15,497 nt of DNA, from positions 1-15,497 of the forward strand of contig DASVHL010000035.1 in assembly GCA_036382575.1 (NCBI GenBank), read 5' to 3'. The DNA is from UBA6022 sp036382575 (GTDB lineage Bacteria; Patescibacteriota; Saccharimonadia; Saccharimonadales; Saccharimonadaceae). Position numbers and translations under genes: made by a program. The notes beneath the pieces are model-generated. The model searched no databases. It worked only from the letters and a program-made list of their open reading frames with translations, and had not been told where the DNA came from. The stretch's first letter is position 1. Every line of letters starts with the position of its first letter. This document shows, piece by piece, positions 6,532-12,356 of the stretch.

Positions 6532-6771
6532 TTAGACAAGCCCTTCGTTGACATCGTCAATTTTGGCCTGCCATGCAGGGTCTTTTACCTGTATGTAGAA
6601 GAGGGAGCGCACCAGCTGCAGATTCCAACCTGGCTGCTCGGCAATCTCGAGGAGATTGCGCAAAGTAGCGTCAGGGTCGGAGCTGAGCAAGTGAAGGTCG
6701 GTCCGGAGTTCTTCAATCCGTCGACGGACTGCTTTCACATCCTTCTCGGCCTGTGCTTCCTCTGTGTTCAT
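6532..6771 (-). CDS. Small hypothetical helical protein, 79 aa
   Basis: I do not recognise this protein. It is an acidic, mostly helical small protein, with a probable coiled coil at residues of about 5-35 (Glu/Lys/Arg-rich heptads), followed by RNLLEIAEQPGWNLQLVRSLFY. There is no membrane segment or cysteine. Start choice is uncertain. ATG 6771 has AAGGA 10 nt upstream. TTG 6798 has AAAGGTGG 6 nt upstream and would give 88 aa. A TTG at 6840 lies only about 6 nt past the predicted transcription start and would give 102 aa. A good promoter upstream and a terminator downstream support an expressed single gene, divergent from the rplJL operon. Confidence 0.65.
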   Translation of the reverse strand: MNTEEAQAEKDVKAVRRRIEELRTDLHLLSSDPDATLRNLLEIAEQPGWNLQLVRSLFYIQVKDPAWQAKIDDVNEGLV

Positions 6772-6852
6772 TTCGGTAAAATCCTTCAAGCTGCTCAAAT
6801 CGAGCCACCTTTCTAGAGACACCCAAGGGCACTTTGCCAATGGGATCTAACT

Positions 6853-6881
6853 ATTATATCATAAATATTAAATATAAGCAA
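6853..6881 (-). promoter_or_regulatory. Promoter of the small hypothetical gene
   Basis: On the minus strand, TTGCTT (6876-6881), a 17-nt AT-rich spacer ending in TGA, then a perfect TATAAT (6853-6858). The same TTGCTT -35 variant appears in the ITPase-folA promoter. It is divergent from the rplJL promoter. Confidence 0.68.
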
Positions 6882-6888
6882 TATGTAT

Positions 6889-6922
6889 ACTTTTTCACGA
6901 TGTAATATTGACTTTTTCACGA
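6889..6922 (+). repeat. Tandem 12-bp direct repeat upstream of the rplJL promoter
   Basis: ACTTTTTCACGA occurs at 6889-6900 and again, identical, at 6911-6922. The start-to-start distance is 22 bp, about two helical turns. The second copy overlaps the -35 box (6908-6913). This spacing suits a regulator bound on one DNA face, but no regulator is known here. Confidence 0.6.
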
Positions 6923-6937
6923 CCGATCTGCTATAGT
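6908..6937 (+). promoter_or_regulatory. Promoter of the rplJ-rplL operon
   Basis: TTGACT (6908-6913, five of six), an 18-nt spacer ending in TGC, then TATAGT (6932-6937), an extended -10. Transcription is expected near 6944, two bases before the first helix of the L10 leader, which supports both calls. Confidence 0.78.
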
Positions 6938-6943
6938 CGTCTG

Positions 6944-7052
6944 TAGACATTACCAGAGACAGTAGCTGTACCTAGTACTTAATTCGCTACCGAGGATGTA
7001 AACAAACACATTCATGTAAGTCTTTGGTAGTGCGAGAATCAAAGACTTTTTT
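6944..7052 (+). ncRNA. L10 leader (ribosomal autoregulatory element) with attenuator
   Basis: The sequence before rplJ matches the L10-leader type by its ACCAGAGACAGTAG and CTACCGAGGATG segments, which correspond to the conserved junction and purine-rich strands. Visible helices are GACATTAC (6946-6953) with GTAAGTC (7016-7022, one bulged A), GTAGC (6962-6966) with GCTAC (6986-6990), and an inner GTAC/GTAC hairpin (6968-6978). The element ends in an intrinsic terminator whose 5' arm shares 7018-7022 with the closing helix. Known L10 leaders bind the L10-L12 complex and regulate rplJL by feedback. Here the overlap suggests transcription attenuation, with direction unresolved. Confidence 0.82.
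7018..7052 (+). terminator. Attenuator terminator inside the L10 leader
   Basis: AAGTCTTTG (7018-7026) pairs perfectly with CAAAGACTT (7040-7048) over a 13-nt loop, and T6 runs through 7047-7052. It lies about 130 nt before the rplJ start, so it can only be a regulatory (premature) terminator. Confidence 0.85.
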
Positions 7053-7067
7053 ATTTGTCTTTGAGTC

Positions 7068-7092
7068 GTTCAGCCTCGAAAGGGCGCTGAAC
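7068..7092 (+). promoter_or_regulatory. Hairpin in the rplJ 5' untranslated region
   Basis: GTTCAGC (7068-7074) pairs with GCTGAAC (7086-7092), with a possible inner CC/GG closure. It follows the attenuator. From 7093 to the Shine-Dalgarno (AAAGGA, about 7171-7176) I see only weak pairings. Its role is unknown; it may help fold or protect the leader. Confidence 0.45.
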
Positions 7093-7181
7093 CGAATCTA
7101 ACAACTTGTTGATGGATTTCTCTCATTACCAGTACGTTAACAATTTGGTCGAATACAATACCAATCAAAGAAAGGACTTTT

Positions 7182-7706
7182 ATGGCAATTACCCGCGATA
7201 AAAAGAACACTTTGGTTGCAGAGATGAGCGACGTTCTACAAGATGCCAAGATGACTGTGTTCGCACAGTATCAAGGTCTGAGCGTTGCCGACGTACAAGA
7301 ACTTCGTAAAGCCGCGCGTGAAGCTGGCGTAACTATCAAGGTTATCAAAAACCGACTTGTCCGTGTCGCACTAGCATCTAACGATGTTTACAAAGACACT
7401 GACACTTCAGCTTTGACTGGCCAGTTACTCTACGCTATCAGCACTACAGACGAAGTTGCACCTGCACAGGTTTTGGATAAGTTTGCAAAAACTCACCCAG
7501 CACTTGTCTTTGTCGGCGCGTTCTCTGGCGAAGGCGCAACACTATCAGCTGCTGATGTTAAAGCTCTTGCAGGTCTACCTAGCAAGAACCAACTTATCGG
7601 CGAAGTGGTTGCACAATTGCTTTCACCAGTTCACGACGTTACAAACGCACTATCTGGCAATCTGCACGCCCTCCTAGATGGCGTCAGTGCTAAAGCAACC
7701 AATTAA
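7182..7706 (+). CDS. rplJ: 50S ribosomal protein L10
   Basis: L10 anchors the L7/L12 dimers to the ribosome at the GTPase-associated centre and, with L12, is the usual ligand of its own leader. The 174-aa protein is full length. It has the KKNTLVAEMSDVLQDA N-terminus, the FAQYQGLSVADVQELRK segment, the rRNA-binding VIKNRLVRVAL stretch (residues of about 50-62), LVFVGAF and the GLPSKNQLIGEVV motif. The C-terminal helix that carries the L12 dimers follows (PVHDVTNALSGNLHALLDG). ATG 7182 has AAAGGA upstream. rplL begins 30 nt after its stop with its own strong Shine-Dalgarno, so the two are co-transcribed. Confidence 0.97.
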   Translation: MAITRDKKNTLVAEMSDVLQDAKMTVFAQYQGLSVADVQELRKAAREAGVTIKVIKNRLVRVALASNDVYKDTDTSALTGQLLYAISTTDEVAPAQVLDKFAKTHPALVFVGAFSGEGATLSAADVKALAGLPSKNQLIGEVVAQLLSPVHDVTNALSGNLHALLDGVSAKATN

Positions 7707-7736
7707 TTAAATTATTGAATAATATAGGAGGCTATC

Positions 7737-8111
7737 ATGGCTGACATTAAAAAACTTGCAGAAGAGCTAACTAAGCTTACTGTACTTGAGGCTAACGACC
7801 TTAAAACTATCCTTAAGGATGAATACGGCATCGAGCCTGCTGCTGCAGCTGTTGCTGTAGCTGGTCCTGCTGCTGAAGCTGGTCCTGCTGAAGACGAAAA
7901 ATCAGAATTCACTGTTACTTTGAAGGATGCTGGTGCATCTAAGGTTGCAGTTATCAAGGCTGTTAAAGAACTTACTGGTCTTGGTCTTGGTGAAGCTAAA
8001 GCTATCGTTGACGGCGCACCTGCACCTGTTAAAGAAAAAGTCTCTAAAGACGACGCTGAAGCTGCTAAAAAAGCTCTTGAAGAAGCCGGCGCTACAGTCG
8101 AACTTAGCTAA
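7737..8111 (+). CDS. rplL: 50S ribosomal protein L7/L12
   Basis: L7/L12 forms the flexible ribosomal stalk that recruits and stimulates translational GTPases. The 124-aa protein has the expected three parts. An N-terminal dimerisation helix pair spans residues 1-32. An Ala/Gly/Pro-rich hinge follows (about 36-52, repeating AGPAAEAGPAE). The conserved C-terminal domain runs from EFTVTLKDAGASKVAVIKAV through LGLGEAKAIVDGAP to KKALEEAGATVEL. AGGAGG lies 7 nt before ATG 7737. It is the last gene of the rplJ-rplL unit and is followed by a terminator. rpoB/rpoC, often found next, are absent. Confidence 0.97.
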   Translation: MADIKKLAEELTKLTVLEANDLKTILKDEYGIEPAAAAVAVAGPAAEAGPAEDEKSEFTVTLKDAGASKVAVIKAVKELTGLGLGEAKAIVDGAPAPVKEKVSKDDAEAAKKALEEAGATVELS

Positions 8112-8141
8112 TTTCAATTATTCGACCAATTGGTAACCTAT

Positions 8142-8180
8142 CAATCAACTGCCGCTCTATACCAGAGCGGTTTTTGATTG
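8142..8180 (+). terminator. Intrinsic terminator of rplJ-rplL
   Basis: CCGCTCT (8152-8158) pairs with AGAGCGG (8164-8170) over ATACC, followed by T5. An outer pairing CAATCAA (8142-8148) with TTGATTG (8174-8180) extends the stem across the U-run. The same 7-bp core recurs in the terminator at 9387-9409. Confidence 0.9.
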
Positions 8181-8263
8181 CAAGAGCAAAATTAACAACG
8201 CTTTTTATTCTACCCCTAATAATCATGTGGAAAAGAAAAGATACGATTCGCACTGCTCGGCTT

Positions 8264-8272
8264 TGATATACT
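8264..8272 (+). promoter_or_regulatory. Extended -10 promoter of the pilin gene, likely leaderless
   Basis: TGA-TATACT ends at 8272, and ATG begins at 8279 after only six bases (GAGTAC). No -35 hexamer is convincing, as often with extended -10 promoters. The predicted start of transcription coincides with the start codon. Confidence 0.62.
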
Positions 8273-8278
8273 GAGTAC

Positions 8279-8797
8279 ATGCGCAAAACCACAAGCGGGT
8301 TCACTATAGTCGAACTTTTAATCGTTATCGTTGTCATAGCCATTCTGGCCGCTATAACCATAGTTGCTTATAACGGTATCCAAAATCGCGCGAATGACAC
8401 CGCTGTAAAGAATGACCTAGCAACACTTCGAAAGAAAATCGAGATGTTCCGCACCACTAACGAAACTTATCCATACTCGGGCGATCTAGACTCGCTAGGG
8501 TACAAAGCCTCTAAATCGTCATACCTCATTGATCCGTCATTTGGAAACATACTGTATTGCTATTCATATGATCCTGGCAATACTATGTATGCGATTGGCG
8601 CTGTCAGTAAATCAGGCAAAAACTACTACGCAGCTCTCAACTCGGCAGTCCAAGAATATGCCGGACCATTATCATTTAAAGTTAATGCCTGCGATTCACT
8701 TGCGACGATTACCGGTCTAACGCTGACACGAAGCTATGCGGGATACAACCCTAGTGACACAGTCACTGGACCATGGCGAACCTGGGTCGGTCAATAG
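8279..8797 (+). CDS. Type IV pilin (prepilin-like protein with N-terminal methylation motif)
   Basis: This is a pilin or pseudopilin subunit for a type IV pilus or related filament in the cell envelope. The class III-like leader MRKTTSG is followed by FTIVELLIVIVVIAILAAIT. Cleavage is expected after Gly7 with methylation of Phe8, Glu12 is the conserved assembly glutamate, and residues 8-29 form the membrane helix. The remaining globular domain (about 30-172) has Tyr/Ser/Gly-rich beta-like sequence and two cysteines (in LYCYSYD and NACDS) that could form a disulfide loop. The length of 172 aa is normal. No peptidase or assembly genes are adjacent, so it is a lone pilin gene here. Saccharibacteria use type IV pili for twitching and host contact; that role is inference. 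Confidence 0.92.
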   Translation: MRKTTSGFTIVELLIVIVVIAILAAITIVAYNGIQNRANDTAVKNDLATLRKKIEMFRTTNETYPYSGDLDSLGYKASKSSYLIDPSFGNILYCYSYDPGNTMYAIGAVSKSGKNYYAALNSAVQEYAGPLSFKVNACDSLATITGLTLTRSYAGYNPSDTVTGPWRTWVGQ

Positions 8798-8808
8798 CTA
8801 ATATTGAC
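8790..8808 (+). other. Hairpin across the pilin stop codon and the next -35 box
   Basis: GTCAATA (8790-8796) pairs with TATTGAC (8802-8808). It covers the pilin TAG (8795-8797) and most of the TTGACA (8804-8809) of the downstream promoter. A TTTT follows four bases later (8813-8816), so it could be a weak pilin terminator. Confidence 0.35.
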
Positions 8809-8832
8809 AACATTTTGACCAGCTGTTATATA
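8804..8832 (+). promoter_or_regulatory. Promoter of the 171-aa hypothetical gene
   Basis: A perfect -35 TTGACA (8804-8809), a 17-nt spacer, then TATATA (8827-8832). A second TTGACC lies 11 bp after the first. The leader would be about 43 nt, in contrast with the leaderless genes nearby. Confidence 0.6.
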
Positions 8833-8881
8833 TAGGGGTGATACCACTACAAAAAAGACAAAAAGGAAATTGCGAGTTACC

Positions 8882-9397
8882 ATGTCTGAATTACCAGAAA
8901 AACAGGTTAAACGACTTCGATCGTTAATCCAAGAGGCAGAGACCAACCTGGCTGCCGCCAAAGAACTATTAATTAGCATCATCGGTGACGATGATCAAAT
9001 TGTGACGCCACGAAACAGCCAAGAAGGCGTTTCTGGCAAAATCGTCGAAGGTGTTTTCGATGGTCAAATTATGATCGGCCCAGATGGCAAAAGCTATCCA
9101 GTGCCAGCTAACTACGCCAGCAAGTCAAAGCTCGTTGAAGGCGACATTCTAAAACTAACGATTGCTGATGACGGTGGCTTTATTTACAAGCAAATCGGTC
9201 CAATTGAACGCCGCCAAATCATCGGCACGCTTGTCCAACACGACGGTGCCTACTACGTCGAGGCAAATGGCCGCGAATACCGTATCTTGCTTGCCAGCGT
9301 AACGTACTTCCGCATTAATATCGGCGACCAAGTCACGATCGTTATCCCAGAAGACAACCCAGAAGCTACCTGGGCTGCAGTCGAAGCCGCTCTCTAA
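8882..9397 (+). CDS. Hypothetical protein, 171 aa, coiled coil plus beta-rich domain
   Basis: I do not recognise a named family. Residues 1-37 form a charged amphipathic helix (EKQVKRLRSLIQEAETNL and onward). Residues of about 50-150 are beta-rich with two similar barrel-like halves. GKIVEGVFDGQIMIGPDGK and IIGTLVQHDGAYYVEANGR read like related strands, each followed by a YPVPANY- or YRILLAS-type strand and a GD turn. That suggests an internally duplicated small barrel, possibly binding nucleic acid, but this is a guess. ATG 8882 was chosen; the TTG at 8870 is too close to AAGGA (8863-8867). The TAA lies inside the loop of the terminator. It is placed directly before dnaX but transcribed as its own unit. 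Confidence 0.8.
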   Translation: MSELPEKQVKRLRSLIQEAETNLAAAKELLISIIGDDDQIVTPRNSQEGVSGKIVEGVFDGQIMIGPDGKSYPVPANYASKSKLVEGDILKLTIADDGGFIYKQIGPIERRQIIGTLVQHDGAYYVEANGREYRILLASVTYFRINIGDQVTIVIPEDNPEATWAAVEAAL

Positions 9398-9409
9398 GAG
9401 CGGTTTTTT
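9387..9409 (+). terminator. Intrinsic terminator overlapping a stop codon
   Basis: CCGCTCT (9387-9393) pairs with AGAGCGG (9397-9403) over a CTA loop, followed by T6 (9404-9409). The 5' arm encodes the last residues of the 171-aa protein. The TAA stop (9395-9397) spans the loop and the first base of the 3' arm, so a terminating ribosome would cover the hairpin. Confidence 0.9.
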
Positions 9410-9438
9410 GTTGGCAAAACAACTTCACAAAAACAACA

Positions 9439-9453
9439 ACACGCGCCGCGTGT
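9439..9453. promoter_or_regulatory. Palindrome in the dnaX promoter, candidate operator
   Basis: ACACGCG-C-CGCGTGT is a perfect 7-1-7 inverted repeat. It lies 10 bp before the dnaX -10 candidate, where a -35 box would be expected. It is GC-rich in an AT-rich surround and has no U-run, so a protein-binding site is more likely than a terminator. Confidence 0.45.
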
Positions 9454-9462
9454 ATTTCAGCG

Positions 9463-9468
9463 TACAAT
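9463..9468 (+). promoter_or_regulatory. -10 element of dnaX
   Basis: TACAAT matches the -10 consensus at five of six positions. No -35 is visible because the region holds the palindrome. Transcription from about 9475 would leave a leader of about 23 nt before GTG 9498. Confidence 0.45.
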
Positions 9469-9497
9469 AGGTACATAAACAAAGTTGGAACCCTGTC

Positions 9498-10940
9498 GTG
9501 TCAAAGGCGTTATACCGAAAATACCGTAGCAAATCTCTTGATGAAGTCATTGGTCAGTCACATGTGACTGACATTTTGCGCCGATCCCTCGAGCAGGGGA
9601 ATATTGCCCACGCTTATCTACTGACTGGCCCACGTGGTGTTGGCAAGACATCAATTGCTCGCATTTTAGCCTACGAAATCAACAAACTTCCGTACGACGA
9701 AGAGACGACGAACCTCGATATTATTGAAATTGATGCCGCCAGCAATAATGGCGTCGAGGATGTACGTGATCTGCGCGAAAAAGTTCGCATTGCGCCCGTT
9801 GCTGCCAGCAAAAAGATTTACATTATCGACGAGGTTCACATGCTGTCAAAGCAGGCCTTTAATGCGCTACTAAAAACCCTCGAGGAACCACCAGCCCACG
9901 CTGTCTTTATCCTCGCGACAACAGACGTCGATAAGCTACCCGATACCATTATTAGCCGCACGCAGCGGTTTACATTCCGTGCCATTAGTCCGGCGGATGC
10001 TGCTACACACCTAAAATCAATCGCTGATAAAGAAAATATCAAAATCGACGATGATGCCTTGGCGCTCATCGCAGCACGCGGTGATGGTAGCTTCCGCGAT
10101 AGTATTAGTCTATTAGACCAGCTACGTGGTCTGGCGGACAGCGGCACAACGATTACGCGTGAACTCATTGAACAATCGCTTGGCCTGGCGCCAGCCGCGA
10201 CCATCGATCAACTCCTTGCTGCCTATGAATCCAAAGATCTAAAAGCAATCGTTGACCTACTAGACACCAGTGAACGTAACGGCCTACAGTCGACTGTTGT
10301 CGTAAGTCAGCTGATTGCCACAGTGCGCAGTTTGCTTGTCGAAAAACCGCAGCTTATTCCACTACTCGATCAACTACTTGATGTATCGAAATCATCTCAG
10401 CCATCAATCAAACTACTTACCGTACTGGCTGCGCACGCTGCACCAAAACCAAAATCAGTTGCTCTCGCAGCACCGGCACCAACCATCAGCGCCCCAATTG
10501 CCGAATTGGCCAAACAGGCAACACAACCTACCCCTAAAATGCCTGCACCCCAGATCACACCAAAGCCCGTCATAGCTAAATCGGAGCCAGTTGTTGCAAC
10601 ACCGGCAGCCGCAGCAACAAGCGGAAATGATTTTGATCTAGACTGGACACAACTAGTTGAATTTACACGAACCAATTACGTCGCAATCTATAGTGTCCTG
10701 CAAAAATGTTCACCTGAAGTAAACGGCAATACACTGACACTCTACACCGGCACACCGTTCTGGAAACGAAAACTTGACGACACCAAACACCGTCTCAATC
10801 TGGTTGATGCTCTCATTAAAACAGGGGCAGGCGATATGATCATCGACACCATCGGCACACCGCCACCACCGAAAGATGAGACAGCTGCGGCAGTTGCTGC
10901 TATTATGGGTGGAGGAGAAGAAGTGAGCGTAGGCGAGTAG
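9498..10940 (+). CDS. dnaX: DNA polymerase III subunit gamma/tau, zinc module absent
   Basis: DnaX is the ATPase core of the clamp loader that places the beta clamp on DNA. The 480-aa protein starts at GTG 9498 (weak Shine-Dalgarno). AAA+ motifs are Walker A GPRGVGKT (residues 44-51), EIDAASNNGVEDVRDL, Walker B IIDEVHML (D111, E112), LLKTLEEPP, sensor 1 ATTD, the SRT arginine-finger segment and sensor 2 GDGSFRDSISLLDQ. Between Walker A and EIDAAS the family normally has a Cys4 zinc module. Here it is replaced by a cysteine-free segment of about 15 residues (YEINKLPYDEETTNL), and the whole protein has a single Cys, near the C-terminus. An Ala/Pro-rich linker (about 310-375) leads to a C-terminal domain of about 100 residues. 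dnaB follows after 19 nt, probably in the same transcript. Confidence 0.95.
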   Translation: MSKALYRKYRSKSLDEVIGQSHVTDILRRSLEQGNIAHAYLLTGPRGVGKTSIARILAYEINKLPYDEETTNLDIIEIDAASNNGVEDVRDLREKVRIAPVAASKKIYIIDEVHMLSKQAFNALLKTLEEPPAHAVFILATTDVDKLPDTIISRTQRFTFRAISPADAATHLKSIADKENIKIDDDALALIAARGDGSFRDSISLLDQLRGLADSGTTITRELIEQSLGLAPAATIDQLLAAYESKDLKAIVDLLDTSERNGLQSTVVVSQLIATVRSLLVEKPQLIPLLDQLLDVSKSSQPSIKLLTVLAAHAAPKPKSVALAAPAPTISAPIAELAKQATQPTPKMPAPQITPKPVIAKSEPVVATPAAAATSGNDFDLDWTQLVEFTRTNYVAIYSVLQKCSPEVNGNTLTLYTGTPFWKRKLDDTKHRLNLVDALIKTGAGDMIIDTIGTPPPPKDETAAAVAAIMGGGEEVSVGE

Positions 10941-10959
10941 CCTACATACTGGAGTTAAC

Positions 10960-12309
10960 ATGGCGACCAAAGAAATACCTGCCGGAAAAGTGCCACCCCA
11001 AAATATCGACGCCGAGAAGTCACTGCTCGGTGCTGTTTTAATTGACGAAGAGACACTGGCTGATATTAGCGAGCACGTCAAACCAAAGGATTTCTACGAC
11101 AAACGCCACGCCACAATCTTTGGCGGTATGACCCGCCTATACGAACGACACAAACCTGTCGATCTTTTGACACTTTCAGAAGAATTAAAGAAAAAGGACG
11201 AGCTTGATATGGTTGGAGGTTCAGCCTACCTGACCGAGCTAACTAACTACGTTCCGACTGCCGCTCACGCCGAAGCATACGCCGAAATGGTAGCATTAAA
11301 GGCCGTCCGCCGCCGCCTGATTAAAGCTAGCTCAATGATTAGTGAACTGGGTTATGACGAAGACAATAGCACTCAGGAGCTTCTTGAAAAAGCCGAGGCT
11401 GAATTATTCAGCGTTAGCGACCAATCATTAAAACAAGACCTCGTTAGTATTGAAACAATTTTGAATGATAGTTTTGACCGCATGGAAGAACTGCACCGTA
11501 ACAAGGGAGCTCTCCGTGGTGTACGAACTGGTTACCGTGACCTAGACAACATGACAGCCGGTCTGCAACGATCTGATCTTATCATCCTCGCTGCCCGTCC
11601 TGCGATGGGTAAGACCACGCTCGTCACAAACTTGGCATACAACGTTGCGACAGTTGCCAAGCAGGCCGTGCTGTTCTTTAGCCTAGAGATGAGTAAAGAG
11701 CAGTTGGTCGACCGTATGTTGGCTGATGCATCGGGTGTTGACGCCTGGAATATTCGTACCGGTAATCTATCTGACGAGGATTTCTCGAAATTATCTGATG
11801 CCATGGGTGAAATGGCCGAAGCGCCAATCTTTATTGATGACACGCCAGGCGTATCAGTGCTCGAAATGCGCACCAAAGCCCGCCGTATCGCACACGAACA
11901 GCCAATCGGGCTGATCATCATCGACTACCTGCAGCTGATGCAGGGAAGTGGCAAAAACGATGGCAACCGCGTTCAAGAGGTGAGCGAGATTTCTCGTGGT
12001 CTCAAGCTGATCGCGCGTGAATTAAACGTACCGGTTATTGCACTGTCACAGCTATCACGTTCAGTCGAATCACGTAGCCCACAAATCCCACAGCTGGCCG
12101 ACCTGCGCGAATCAGGATCTATCGAGCAGGATGCCGACATCGTTATGTTCATCTACCGTGAAGCCTACTATAACCCTGAAACCGAACGAGAAAACATCAC
12201 CGATCTGATTATCGCCAAACACCGTAACGGTCCTGTCGGTAAAGTTGAGCTCTACTTCCACCCAGAACGCCTCCGCTTTATGTCACTCGACAAACATCAC
12301 GACGGCTAA
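10960..12309 (+). CDS. dnaB: Replicative DNA helicase DnaB
   Basis: DnaB is the hexameric 5'-3' helicase at the replication fork. The 449-aa protein has the N-terminal primase-interacting domain, opening with PPQNIDAEKSLLGAVLID and then DFYDKRHATIF. A linker helix follows, then the RecA-like C-terminal domain. Walker A is ARPAMGKTT (about residues 212-220; Ala in place of the usual Ser), then FFSLEMSKEQLVDRM and Walker B LIIIDYLQLM (Asp322). The ALSQLSRSVESR motif, DLRESGSIEQDADIV and AKHRNGPVG with the Arg finger complete it. No intein interrupts it. GGAG lies 5 nt before ATG 10960. The gap to dnaX is 19 nt, so the clamp loader and helicase genes are probably co-transcribed. No clear terminator follows. 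Confidence 0.97.
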   Translation: MATKEIPAGKVPPQNIDAEKSLLGAVLIDEETLADISEHVKPKDFYDKRHATIFGGMTRLYERHKPVDLLTLSEELKKKDELDMVGGSAYLTELTNYVPTAAHAEAYAEMVALKAVRRRLIKASSMISELGYDEDNSTQELLEKAEAELFSVSDQSLKQDLVSIETILNDSFDRMEELHRNKGALRGVRTGYRDLDNMTAGLQRSDLIILAARPAMGKTTLVTNLAYNVATVAKQAVLFFSLEMSKEQLVDRMLADASGVDAWNIRTGNLSDEDFSKLSDAMGEMAEAPIFIDDTPGVSVLEMRTKARRIAHEQPIGLIIIDYLQLMQGSGKNDGNRVQEVSEISRGLKLIARELNVPVIALSQLSRSVESRSPQIPQLADLRESGSIEQDADIVMFIYREAYYNPETERENITDLIIAKHRNGPVGKVELYFHPERLRFMSLDKHHDG

Positions 12310-12335
12310 GCTATTTCTATACTCTCACTTCCTCG

Positions 12336-12344
12336 TGCTATACT
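12336..12344 (+). promoter_or_regulatory. Extended -10 promoter of the membrane protein gene
   Basis: TGC-TATACT ends at 12344. Transcription would start near 12351, about six bases before ATG 12357, with no Shine-Dalgarno. A 10-bp palindrome AAAGTACTTT (12347-12356) spans the predicted start point. Confidence 0.58.
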
Positions 12345-12356
12345 AAAAAGTACTTT

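Noticed and set aside
9804..9822. A-rich run (CAAAAAG) in dnaX as a programmed frameshift site making gamma
   Set aside because: In frame it reads AGC AAA AAG, so the slippery A_AAA_AAG is not in the required phase. It lies inside the ATPase domain, with no matching downstream stem.
10315..10575. 86-aa plus-strand frame inside dnaX
   Set aside because: It is an alternative frame over the Ala/Pro-rich linker of DnaX and consists of low-complexity His/Gln/Pro/Asn.
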